64,000 nt of DNA. It comes from Rhabditophanes sp. KR3021 (Eukaryota > Nematoda > Chromadorea > Rhabditida > Alloionematidae). The number at the start of each line of letters is the position of its first letter. Positions within the stretch are counted from its first letter, which is position 1. A program made the translations under genes and the position numbers. Under the pieces are notes generated by a model. The model did not search any database and had not been told where the DNA came from. It saw nothing but the letters and a program-made list of their open reading frames with translations. The stretch lies in assembly GCA_963281155.1 (NCBI GenBank), contig CAUJLY010000004.1, positions 5,394,001 through 5,458,000 of the forward strand, read 5' to 3'. Below are positions 49,704 to 61,200 of this stretch, in pieces.

Positions 49704-50662
49704 TGTCAAAAATGAATCCCGGTTTGAGAAAACGTCATAATATATTTCAAATTCAACATGCCCAATTTGCGTAATAACATAAATTGGATGTAAATTTTGG
49801 TCTCTAATATTCAAATTGCTTAAAGCAATATTAAACGAGATTGGTACAATTATTGGTAAAAATATTCGTCGCATAAATATGTAATGTTAATAAAGACACT
49901 CTTTATTATGCATAACAATTATGAGAATTATATGCCATCCGGCCAATATTTGTTGTAATATTGTCTGTTCCATTCAGTTATTCTGCATAGGATATAAAAC
50001 AATACACGCTACACCATAATGCCTGAGCTAAAGCTAGTCTTCTGTGTTGTATAAAATTAATTTAAGTATACGCGACTAATTTGTATTTAAATATTATACA
50101 AACATTCAAATAATCTATCTAAATGCAAATATTAATCTAAATTCAAATATATCTCTGCATTTGTTTTTAAATTAAAAATGAACCATTTATCTAGGATATT
50201 GTTGAGAGATTATGATTCCCGCAATTAAGTCAATCTTAGAGACCGCCTGTTTGTGTACATTTAGTTGATTAAGTATAGTATTGAAAGTTTAAAAGCCGTA
50301 TACACAAATTAGTCTTTCCATTAATTAAAACGCTGTCCAAGCATTAAATATCAAAGTCATATGATATTCTACTAATTTGGCATAATTTGTCAATAGATGG
50401 CGTGTTAATTTTCAAAAAAGTACCAACCCCGCATTATACTACTAGTATTAATTTGTAGATATTGCTAAATTTAGTTAGTGTAATGGTTACTTTAAAGTAA
50501 GCACTATTCCAACACTTTTGTTTAACCAACAACATCATCGCATTCATTTACCGCCACTGACTTTCACTTTTGACTTTATTCGAGCATCTTTTACTTGTGC
50601 AAGCCATTATTCATTATTGTTGTTATATTTGCCACAACTAATTGCATAGATACTATTCCAGA
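49704..50662. promoter_or_regulatory. Divergent promoter region, phosphatase / ARID2
   Basis: About 960 bp between two divergent start codons; both promoters must lie here. AT-rich, without a clear TATA box or repeat. The small frame at 50595-50831 overlaps the ARID2 start in another frame and looks like chance. Confidence 0.45.
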
Positions 50663-53600
50663 ATGCCTTTTGGTGGAACTCTCCGACGATGCGCTAGACG
50701 TGAGGTCGATGATTACATCGAACAAATATCAAAAGATGAGGACGAAATTAAGGCCGAGAAGGATTTTAAAATGCAACTGTCCTCTTTTTACAAAAGAAAG
50801 TGGAATATGCCTGTGTCTTCGCTTACTATAAATGGCTGCCCGTTAAAGTTATTTGATCTGTACAGCATTGTGAAGAACTTTGGGGGCTTTATTAAATGCA
50901 CGAATTTGGAGCTATGGAATGATGTCGCTAAATTGTTAAATCACGACCAAACTATTAATATCACTCACATGCTAAAAAGTGTCTATCAACGATACTTGCT
51001 TTATTTCGAAGAAGCCGAAAGTGGTATCGATGCAAATCAAGATGATCAAGACTCGATGGCTTCTCGTTCTCGTGCCAAAATTTATTCTGCAACACACGAG
51101 TGTCCAATCAGCAATGCCAAGCCAACACAGGCAGTTCTAGCTACTGGTCCGGATTACGAAAAACTATTAAAACATCTGTTTTCTGGTTTTGAAAATGAAA
51201 ACATCTTCGTAAGAAATATTCTGGCCATATCTGCTGCCCCAGGACCCTACTCAATGAAGCTAGAGCACTGCCCTGTACTTCTAGAGGTCCTTCTAGCCAA
51301 AATCGGTATTTTTGATGAAAAAGATTCCACTGGATTCGGAGATCATTACAATCAAAATTGGAAATTAAGCGAAAATGGAAACTTCAATGATTTTTGGCAA
51401 CGAAGTGGAATCAAAGAACAATGCATCATTGGGATGTTACCAGAACCTATCAGAAAAAATATGACTTACGAAGACACTGATTTGTTCAATGATAATATAG
51501 TTCTAGATGAAACAAATCCATTCTATTTCCGTGTTCAACATACTGCGAAATTGCTTCGTAACTGGTCCTTTGATTTGGAAAATCGCAAGATCATGAAGAA
51601 ATCCAAGAATTTGTTCACATTCATTTTGGCGGTCGGCTTTAGTACCTACGATTGCTTGAAACATCCTCTATTGGAGTGCTGGTCAAATATTTCAGAATCG
51701 TTCGATCTATCAGAACTGCTAACTTCTTCAAACCATTTTGGAGGTGCTTTCAAGTTTCTCAAAAAATGCATGTCTTCTTCTGATAAGATGGAAATCATCG
51801 CTGGTCTTGAAGTACTTGGAAACTGGGCAGCTGAAGATTGTAATGAGGTGTATGTTACTGAGTTTTTGACTGAAGATATTATTAACTTAATTTCCAACTT
51901 TTTGATTCCGATGGATGTATTGTTATTGAGTCATACTTTGGAAACAGTTTATGACTTAACATCTATGGGAGAAACTCCATGTGAGATGCTGTCAAAAACT
52001 CCTCGTTTTATATCACAGTTGTACACTTTATTGACATCAGAGGCCAATAGATTTGGCCCATGTTATGTACAAGGTGTAAAAATTGTTCAGTATCAAAATC
52101 AGATGCTAAATAGGGGATTAAAAAGACTTGCTCCGATGACTTCTGGATCTACAGCTCCAAGGCTCAATGGATATATGCGATCAACAAACACACCACAAAG
52201 ACCACTGGTCAGTGCTACAGAACCTCGAAATCAGGGCCCAGTACGTAATCTTTACCAAGTGACAAAGCCACCTTCAGCTATGATTGGTATGCCCGAAAAA
52301 AGGCCATGCCGAATTTCACCCCCAACAATCGCACCTGAAGAAAATGAGAATATGATTCTGACGAAAGAATGGATAAGAGATCATTTCGAAGTTGATCCTC
52401 TGGGAACTACTAAAATCAGAAGAGGATCGTTATATTTGGATTATGTAAATCATCTTAAAAACATTGGCAAATTTCCTTCAACCATTCGAGCCTTTGTTAT
52501 TTGCCTCCAGGAGATTTTCCACAATATTACAATTCACAATGACGAAGGACCGGCTAACGTTGCGTTTACTGGCATAACTTATATACCAGAAGGGAAATCT
52601 GAAAATGTGGAACCCAATGGCATTCTTCCGGCTGATCATACTGTTTTAGTTAGATCAATTTTGAACAAAACTGCTGAAAAGGAAAAGGCAGCTCAAAAAA
52701 ATGTACCCAATGGCATGACGACTAAATTGCCCAAATTAAAGAGAAATGAACCTATAAGTTACGAGGGTAGTGATTTATTGAGAAACTCAAAGAGTCCGGA
52801 CAATTTCCAACCTGATGTTTTGGCAAATGAAACTACTAGTATGGGACCGAACTACAAAACAAATGGGGTAAGTAAACTTATTTTTAGTCTTATCATCGTC
52901 TTTTTAGGTCAAAATTATTGGTAACGAAGATTATAAATATTCACATGAAAATGGAATCTACCCGGAGATGATGGATGCATACGCACCAAATACAAATTCA
53001 AACTATTCTGAATACAAAATGGATAATGTGGAGCATATTGATCATACTTCAAAGAATGAAGGGGGATTCAGCGATTGCTTATTTCCGAATTCTCATCAAG
53101 CGATTGATAACACAAATTCAATTACAGAAGATCTCAAAAACAATCTTGAAGTACCAATTTGTGAATGGCAAAACTGTGGAAAATTATTTTTAGATACTCA
53201 AAAACTCTACTGTCATATTTACAAGGAACATATTAATGAATCTGTAAATTTCTGTGAATGGAATGGATGTGATAGAGTAATTCGTACATCATGGTCTCTT
53301 TTGTCTCATATTCAAGAAGTTCACTGCAAACAAATCATGAGCGAAGAGGCTAAGGAACTTCGTAACAAATGGGGCAATGAAGGTTATATTAAGAGACTGG
53401 AAAAATGTTGGGAGGATCAAGCTAAGCAGAAGCCCAGATACATTGCTTTAAAACAACCAGACTTCCAAAAGAAAGGGAATCCTTTCGTTGACTTTACAAA
53501 TGAACGCGAAGGGCCAGTAACAAAATCTGTACGACTAACTTCAGCTTTAATACTTCGTAACATAGCCACTTGCTCTGTTAGTGGGAGGTCATTGCTAAGA

Positions 53601-53735
53601 CAATATGAAGGTTTTATGGCATATATGGCTTTTAGTTCCTTGGAATCTAATTTTATTTTGGCACAATGCTTATATGAAATCAATTCATCATTATACAAAG
53701 AAAATGAAGATACCGTCGACATGGATGCTTCATGA
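50663..53735 (+). CDS. ARID2: ARID2 (BAF200) subunit of PBAF chromatin remodeller
   Basis: Two exons, 50663-52867 and 52908-53735 (40-nt intron, phase 0), encode about 1010 residues, shorter than human ARID2 (1835). ARID2 defines the PBAF form of SWI/SNF in the nucleus. Domain order agrees: an ARID DNA-binding domain (about residues 25-110) with FYKRKWNMPVSSLTINGCPL, LFDLYSIVKNFGGF and WNDVAKLL; a long armadillo-like helical region (SNISESFDL through TLETVYDLTSMGE); an RFX-type winged helix (about 565-650, TKEWIRDHFEVDPLG, LYLDYVNHL, AFVICLQEIF); then two C-terminal C2H2 fingers (about 819-873, CEWQNCGKLFLD and CEWNGCDRVIRTS with H-x4-H pairs). The Gln-rich middle of vertebrate ARID2 is largely missing. 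The start at 50663 is the first ATG of the frame. Confidence 0.92.
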
Positions 53736-53784
53736 TTCAATAACTTTATTACTGAATACTCCATGATTCTATAACTTTATTACT
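53731..53784. repeat. 31-bp tandem duplication over the ARID2 stop codon
   Basis: CATGATTCAATAACTTTATT at 53731 recurs 31 bp later as CATGATTCTATAACTTTATT at 53762. The first copy contains the TGA stop codon. Confidence 0.85.
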
Positions 53785-53921
53785 TTGTTCTTTAATATTA
53801 TTTATCTTTTAATTTTGAATAAACATTCTTTTTTTTAAAACATGTAACAAGTTATATTAAGTGAATTTATAAAATATCAAAATAAGTTATAGAAAATTAA
53901 TAGCAAAAAAATATTAACAAT

Positions 53922-54935
53922 TTAAAAGTTGTACACGCATGAGGTAATTGTCTTGTTTGCGTATGCTTTATCTACTGCATCTTGGAACTTGTTGAAAATG
54001 TTTTCATACCCATTAATGGCCAATGAGATGTATTCGCTTGTCAATTCTGGACTGCAACGCTCTTTCTCCCCAAAATCTAAGGCTCTTAAGGATTGATCAA
54101 TAGGTCTTGTTTGGTCTCCATAATTTTTCATGCATTTGTATGCCCATTTAATCTTGAATGTTTTTTCAAAGGTAAGCAAAATCTCATCTTGCAAGAGCTT
54201 GATATATTGGACTGTGTCTTGGCCAACATGCTCAATCAACTGGAATAACATACTGAACAATTGAATGTATGATTCTTCAGAGGTATTTACGTAATGGTAC
54301 AATCTTTGATAATGCTTTCTAATATATACGAGATGCTCAACGATGACTGCTACAAACAGCAATTTCTCTTCAGCAATTAAGTTGGGAGACTCCAAATAAA
54401 AGGTAATGATGCTAAGGGAGACATTAAAGTTAGGATACCGTTCCCATCTCTCATTAAGCCAAGCGGCAATTTCGACAATGCTTTTTCTATTCCAAGGATC
54501 GACTTTATCGCAGAGATGAATGAAATCTAAGAAGGAATTGCAAAAAGACTTCCCAAACGTATCGGCGATCATGATTTTGACATTTTCCGCATAATTTAGT
54601 TCAATATCTTTTACCATAGACGACAGATCCTCGTATCCCTTAAGAACTTTCTGTAGACTGACAAGAGAATCAAACTTTTGGGACGTTTCGACAAACAAGG
54701 AATTTTTGTCATCCACATTATCAAACAAAAATTGTTGCTTCTCTTTGCTGTAGTCTTTGTTTATACACATAAAACTGCATTCATAAATCTGCGGAACTCT
54801 AGGGTAATTAAAGTTCTTTGATGTAACACGATTCTTGGATGCCGTAGAATTGCTTGTTTCTGGCCGGACCTTTTGCTTTTTTTGTTTGACCGCAGCTGCA
54901 ACCTTTGAGGTACCACCAACGGCGTGACGAGACAT
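53922..54935 (-). CDS. Unrecognised alpha-helical protein (337 aa)
   Basis: Single coding exon. The ATG at 54935 directly follows TTTTTTAG, and a GTAAAT donor about 40 bases further upstream suggests a short 5'-untranslated intron. The first 45 residues are basic and disordered (AVKQKKQKVRPETSNS); the rest is predicted almost entirely helical with repeated hydrophobic heptads, as in LSIITFYLESPNL and EEKLLFVAVIVEHLVYIR. There is no signal peptide, membrane helix or catalytic signature. A HEAT- or MIF4G-like helical scaffold is one possibility, but I cannot support it. It is convergent with ARID2, 190 bp apart. Confidence 0.75.
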   Translation of the reverse strand: MSRHAVGGTSKVAAAVKQKKQKVRPETSNSTASKNRVTSKNFNYPRVPQIYECSFMCINKDYSKEKQQFLFDNVDDKNSLFVETSQKFDSLVSLQKVLKGYEDLSSMVKDIELNYAENVKIMIADTFGKSFCNSFLDFIHLCDKVDPWNRKSIVEIAAWLNERWERYPNFNVSLSIITFYLESPNLIAEEKLLFVAVIVEHLVYIRKHYQRLYHYVNTSEESYIQLFSMLFQLIEHVGQDTVQYIKLLQDEILLTFEKTFKIKWAYKCMKNYGDQTRPIDQSLRALDFGEKERCSPELTSEYISLAINGYENIFNKFQDAVDKAYANKTITSCVYNF

Positions 54936-55338
54936 CTAAAAAAGTTATTATGAATCAAAAAAGGGTCATAATTTACTTTTAATAATCAGTTGATAAACTT
55001 AACACAGCTTTGATTTGAACTAATTAAAATTGCAACAAGTGTCAAGTAATATTGATGACAATTGCAAATGGAATGTCGTATATGCTTCCAAGCACTTCTT
55101 AGACAAATTAGAAAATTTCCCTTCAAGATATATGGCACGCTATTTACAATACAAAGTCCAATACGTATATAACATAATGGCTCCATATTGTATTCGAACC
55201 CTTTACAGACATTCCAAAGTCAGATATTTTAAATATTCCACTTATATACAAATAGTTTCGGCCGGCAACATCCTAAAACATTGAATAAATATAGGTCACT
55301 ATTTAACTTAATTAGACTTACTATTTGTAAGATGTAAA

Positions 55339-55612
55339 TTACATGAATATATTAAATCCCAAACCACTTTCAACAGCCATCTTCAACTTTATTTGCTTGA
55401 AATACTTTTTCAAGGCACCGTCCGTAGCTAATTCCAATACAAGAATTTTGTTGACGTCATTTCTTACCAATAGGGCATTTGTATGAGGATCATTAACAAA
55501 CTGAATTAGAAAAATACGTAGAAAGGTTGTTTTAGCAAATTTTTAGATGGGTTAAAAGCTTTTCGGCTGCTGAAGCCTTGGTATTCATTTTTGATTTGCA
55601 ATCCTCAACCAT
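55339..55612 (-). CDS. Short unresolved gene or remnant
   Basis: A 162-nt frame (55339-55500) follows a good acceptor (TTCTAATTCAG). It encodes about 53 plausible residues (PHTNALLVRNDVNKILVLEL, then ALKKYFKQIKLKM). Upstream, ATG at 55612 opens 27 codons ending in TAA. A splice directly after that ATG (ATG|GTTGAGG) would give a 54-residue product, but this is weak. There is a faint resemblance to the Alu-binding SRP9/SRP14 fold, not enough to name it. It may be a partial gene. Confidence 0.25.
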
Positions 55613-55798
55613 GGTAAGAAAAATAAAAAACAAGACTGATTGTGAAAATGTTCTAATTTATAATCCCTTTATAAAATACAAATTATTTATATAATGATTT
55701 TATTGAATACAGTGTCCTTAAAGAGAAGTTATAATTAATAACATGGACTTCTCCAAAATTATAGTTAATATATCCTTTAAATGTAATTTGTTAGAAAA

Positions 55799-56333
55799 TT
55801 AATTCGATGTAGAGGTGATACCGCCTGGGCATTGAGATAGGCGAACACACACTCCATTATTTCGAATATAAGAGTCTTTGCAGATACATTTCCCATTACC
55901 ACAACTATATACTCCAACTGGCATTCTGTTCCGGCATGTTGGTTCAACCGATGGGGCACACATTCTCCATTCTTCGTTGTTCGAACATCCTTGATCACGA
56001 CTTGGGCAGTTATTGGTACGAATGCAATTTCCAGTTCGTTCATTTCTAATGAATCCATTCATACATTCACACATTCCTTGGCATCTCTGATTCAAAGTTG
56101 GATTTCTCATGCTACATGTTGCTTCTCCGCGAAAACAGGAATTGTATCTTTCGTTGTTTCCACAATTTCTTCTTCTAGAATCAGAACCCATTATTGACAT
56201 CATTTGGGCATCATCTGTATTGTTTTGAACATTATTCTGGCAAATAACAATTGCCAATAAAGCAAAACCAATAATTAAAGTTACTTTCATCTGAAATGAA
56301 TGTTTTATTATATAAAAGGAGCCTACTTACCAT
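55799..56333 (-). CDS. Secreted protein with two TIL-type cysteine-rich domains
   Basis: Exons 56331-56333 (only the ATG, followed by GTAAGT) and 55799-56290; the second exon also starts with ATG, so the product of 163-164 residues does not depend on the mini-exon. A signal peptide (MKVTLIIGFALLAIVIC) precedes a short Asn/Asp-rich linker and two TIL (trypsin-inhibitor-like) domains, CGNNERYNSC...TNNCP (about residues 43-95) and CSNNEEWRMCAP...LSQCP (about 101-155). Each has ten Cys in the TIL pattern, with the CxCxxGFIRN and CxCKDSYIRN hallmarks. TIL proteins usually inhibit extracellular serine proteases; the reactive-site loops are not diagnostic here, so inhibitory activity is inference. 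A broken paralogue lies 600 bp upstream on the same strand. Confidence 0.85.
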
Positions 56334-56908
56334 TATGATTTAGAAGTTGATAAATATCCTTAACTTCCATTCTTTATATACCAATCAGTTATTTACCGAA
56401 ATTCTAATAATACATTCTGTATTTATATAAAACAAGCAGTGATCAATGAAGTACAATAAGAATTTGTGACTCACTAAATTAACTGTAAACTCAACTTCCT
56501 GAATTTTGATTATTTGCATTTCTAAAAAACGGTTATGAGTCAAACCACGTAATCTATGACGATTATTCATTTTTAAAGATTTTTGGTTCTTATTATTTAA
56601 GTAGATTTCTATTATCTTATAATACTTAAATATTTACTTCAAAATATTGGGTGAACTGAAAAAGTATGACGTTATTAATGTGTAAAGTTTAGAATGTTTT
56701 TAAGATGTACGAATTTCAACTTTCAACTTTCAACTTTACACTATTATTTGAGTTTCATAAACAAGATGTCTATCGGATTAAATTGAGTTTTGATCAACGA
56801 ATAAATATCGTTTAATTCATTTTTTAAAACACTTATTCCAATTGAAGTTAAAAACTTTATCTAATAAAATAGAGTGGATATCAAAACAATTTATTTTTTG
56901 CAAATTTA

Positions 56909-57294
56909 TCAATTATTATCACGGTTGAGCAAATATGTCCATACTCTGTTAGCAGTGTCGTCCGGGCAATTCTTTTTAGAAACACATTTATTATTCAAAT
57001 CTCTAAAGTATCCATCCTTGCATTGGCACCGAGGTTGCCCGCAATTATTATCAACCATTGGATTCTGGTTTGGACAGGTCGGTTCAGTATTCTTTGCACA
57101 TTCTCTCTATACTTCGTTGTTTTGACAGTTATTCTCAAATTTAGAGTTTTGGTCTCGTAACCATTTTTCTATGTCAATGTTAATAAGTGGTGTAACAAAG
57201 ACAGTGGCGAATGTCAATACCATAAGGAGTGGGAAAAGTGTTTGTGAAAACTAAATTTAAGATTAAAAATATAAATATTTTTGACTTACCATTA
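56909..57294 (-). pseudogene. Broken TIL-domain paralogue
   Basis: It is built like its neighbour: ATG at 57292-57294 followed by GTAAGT, an intron, and a second exon from 57252. The TIL domain is clear (CQNNEV, then RECAKNTEPTC, CGQPRCQCKDGYFRD, KKNCPDD), but the Trp expected in NEVWRECA is a TAG stop at 57107-57109. In addition, the ATG mini-exon is out of frame with the domain: the start of exon 2, a CACAAACACAC tract, puts the signal-peptide-like sequence in another frame, suggesting a two-base slip. A downstream in-frame ATG (57221-57223) would still meet the stop. It is most likely a recent pseudogene. Confidence 0.75.
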
Positions 57295-58213
57295 TAGAAA
57301 ATTTCAAAGGAAGTTAGTGAGAATTTACCAAATTATTCATTATTTAATAGCAAACAATGTTTGCACTCAATTTAAAGTGATTAGTATCTTAAAAATCATT
57401 CTTCTATTTAAGATTAAGTATGATAAATGAATCACACGATAAGAATTGTGTTATAAATGAAGAATCTTTGCTTCCAAAATATATTGTACCAGAAAAATAA
57501 GTACGTATTCAGAAAGTGACGTATTTCAGTTGATTAAATATTTGCACTAAAAATACTTTACACATGTTAATAGAGAATTTTAGATCTTTACCCTGATCAA
57601 ATATTATTAAACTTTGATATAACTTTTAATCTTTTTTAAGAAAATCAACTAAAATGTATTGTAAAAATGCTTGAATATATCATAAGCTTCCTATATTTAA
57701 TAAGTGAACTGCGCATGTGTAAATTGATATATTTATTTATATGAAGGATATAATAAACATAATATTATCAAATATATCAAGGAAGACTAATTAAAATGAG
57801 AAGTCTAAGAATAAATAAACATAGAGACAAATTTTCAGATCTAAACAATATGCTACAATCTAAGTAGTTTCTCAAATAAGAAACATGTAACACATGAGTA
57901 GTGAAAAATTTTATCACCTTGAACAACAACGATTAATTTTCTATTTTATTGTGTTTTCTGATCATACAAAAGTAAAACTGCCATTTCAAAAAAAGCCACA
58001 GACCTAAATTATAACTTTTGCTTTTAATTCATGTTATGAATTACCTTCCAAAATATTAACTTATTTTTTTATATTAAAGGTACACCGAAATACACAATCA
58101 AATTGCAATATTGTGGGATAGACGTGTAAATATGTAATATCTCTTTCTTGTCTCTCAACGATACATCTATACATATGCTAATTAAGTGTTATTAATATTA
58201 TATATGTATAGCT
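57295..58213. other. Intergenic, no gene seen
   Basis: About 920 bp of AT-rich sequence between the broken TIL gene and the end of the CFAP57-like gene. No frame or repeat of note. Confidence 0.5.
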
Positions 58214-61200
58214 TTAATTTTTCATTAAATTAAGCTTTGATTTGATAGGAATCGGGGCATAATTCTTATAGAAAGCTATTAAAGACAAAGCGTTATGCTG
58301 GAGTTTTCTCTCATCGTAAACATTTCTAGCCATATCTTCGATTTTGATTTCAAATTCAATCATGTGTTTTTCTGACTTGTGTTTCTAAAAGAAAAGATAA
58401 TCGGTCAAATTAAAATATTTACCTCGATTTTTTCATCCTTTAGTTGATGTTCTAATATAAATAATTTGGATTTCAGTAAGCTAATATTTTTGTGTTTCTC
58501 CAGTAGAGTTGCGTTGCAAAGTTCTTGTTCTTTTTCTGATATACTCAGATTTTTTTGATATTCGTCAATTTTCTCTTCTTTTTCGACTAATTCTTCTTTA
58601 AAAATAATATTAATAAATAAATTTTATATGCAATACTTTAAATTTGCATGCTGCTCACAAGCAATTGTAATGTTTTATAAAATCAAATCTCAAGGACTGC
58701 GTAAGAACAGTTCTATACGACTTTGTAGCTTTATAAATGTGGACATTTCCTTTTTGGATACAATGATATAATTTACAAGCACCGACATAGGTATAATTAT
58801 TACACCACAGACAAACGAAACTACAATTTGATCAATAACTTGGCTTATTCTTGTAATGTAGAACTTAAATGGTTCTTTATCACCTTATTGATGTCGATTA
58901 CGTGCAATCTACGACGTATTCCAACAGGTCTTGAATTAATAGATCTAACCAACATTCTAGATGGAAAGCCTGATCATGTCGATCTTAAAGATGTTTATGC
59001 TGTCTTTTTGAAAGGTGGACATGAAAATACTTGTGCTAGCAGTTTAATGAAACTAAGAAGAGAACATCGTCCAATAGCCTTTACTGGAATAACTCTAGTC
59101 AGGATGATGGTTCTTATAGCTGAAAATAGTGAAGTTTTTTGGAATTTGGTCGATAGAGTCCACCCAGAAAAGAGATTAAATAGCAAACCTAAAACAATTT
59201 CTTGCGACTATTGTCCCACGAAGTTTTCTTCAACAACACATCTTGAAAAGCCTCGTTGTTCGGGAGCACAAAAGAATACCATTGGGGTTAGATAAGATGT
59301 GGAAAGTCTAATCAAGAATGAGTGAACATAGATATGACTACAACTTCCCTAATAGATGAAGCTATCTTATGAATCCTGAGACAAATAGAGAAGTCGCTCA
59401 ACTAATTCTGAATGATTTTGCTAACTCTACTCCTTTTGAGTATGTTTTGAAGTATTAAATAAAACTACCTTTCAACATTTGGATTTGCATTCTTCCCATG
59501 GCAGCAGAATCATTCAATACATCTTTTTCATCATTTAAAATTACAACATTTGCTTTTAAATCTTTAATCTCATTTTCGTAATTTTCACGTTCTTTCAAAC
59601 GTGCAGTCTTTTCAACTTGAATAATTTTATCCATCTCCTTGTCTTTATGATCAACTCTAATACACAAATCCAATATTTCAATATTTTGTTCTCTCAATTT
59701 TCTTTCCAGACTGTCTTGTTTAATCTTTTCCATTCTCAATTTTTCCTCATATTCGTTTCGTATTTGTAATATTGTGTTATCAAGACTCAGTATTTTCTTA
59801 TTATTTTGGCTTTTTATATTTTCAATATCTTCAAAATAATTATTCTTATTTCTCATAGATTCCCTCAAGTGTTCAGATATAATGTTCTCATAAAAATCTA
59901 TTTTCTTATCCATGTCTGATTTATTTTCTTTTTTGAGATTATTTATAAATTCATCTTTTTCTTCCTCCATATCGTCATATCGCTTTTCTAAGGCCTTAAT
60001 TTTTTCTTGTTGAATTTTAATATTATTTTCAAGAGTGTCTTTTATATTCAATATCTCTTCCTCTTTAACTTCCCTGTATTCTTCAATAATATTTTCACTA
60101 TTCTTTCGAATCATATTTCTTTCCAGATCTAGCTGAGTCACAAGATCCTTTAAATTTAAAAATTCTTCAATATCACATAAAGCCATACTTTTATTGTTTC
60201 TTGAACTTTCAATTTCTCTTTTTCTTGATATCATGACGACAAATGAGTTTTCAAAACCTAACAAAAGTTTCTGACTCATTTCATCAATCTTGAAAAAAGT
60301 CATATTATACTTTTTGTTATTTTTGAGGCCTTTGATGACACATTTTTCTTTATCACTATTTTGCTTTATGACATTTATAACACCTAAATTGTTTGCAACA
60401 TATAAGTCATTATGCAGTATATTGATAAATTTTGTGGAAATTGTGGCTCCTAGTGCATGATATGATGGAACAGACAAACCTTAAATAAGTCAGTTTTAAG
60501 TTTTAGTTATTAATTTGGTAGTTAGCTGAATGCTAGTTATTTATATCAATTTTAGATAGACTGCATGTCAACAGTTCGTTACGATTTGTGATATGAAATT
60601 TGAATGTTACTGCAGGCTATTTGCGTATATATTAACATCAAATTTAACGTATATTAATCATTATTATTAATTTTAGAGCCACGAAAGCGTCTTAATTTGG
60701 TGTTTTATTTATTCTAAAGTGGTAGAAGAGAAACGATCCAGCTAGAACAAATTGTTTCTGTTTTGGAAGAAGATGTCGGCAATCTTTCACAAGGATTGCA
60801 AACTAGTGCCACTATCGAAGCTGTAGTAATCAAAAGAAGCCAGTCAATGAGAAAGTTTCACTTTTGGAAGAACTAAAAAATAAACAAGTCCTGGTAAGTC
60901 TAAATTTATATTATATACTTTAGAAAAAGATGTCGATAGTGGTAATAACTGTCAAATCATCAAGATTGTAGGAGATACTAATGAAAATGGATAGATTCTT
61001 GTTGGAAATTGTGATTAGAAAGTTAACTCCCACTATTATTGTGAACACCTCTTTTGGAAATGTTGGAGATTCAACGTCAAGTAAGAAATCACATATTTTT
61101 TTGGAACCAACTCTAGCTCTTTATGATGTAATTGTGCCAATGGAAGTTGATGACGTAAGCTACAAATTGATATGCATATAATTTAATCTTTTCAGAGTGC

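Noticed and set aside
55030..55284. 84-codon plus-strand frame near 55.1 kb
   Set aside because: It begins without ATG, and its basic, Tyr-rich translation has no family match or neighbouring exon.
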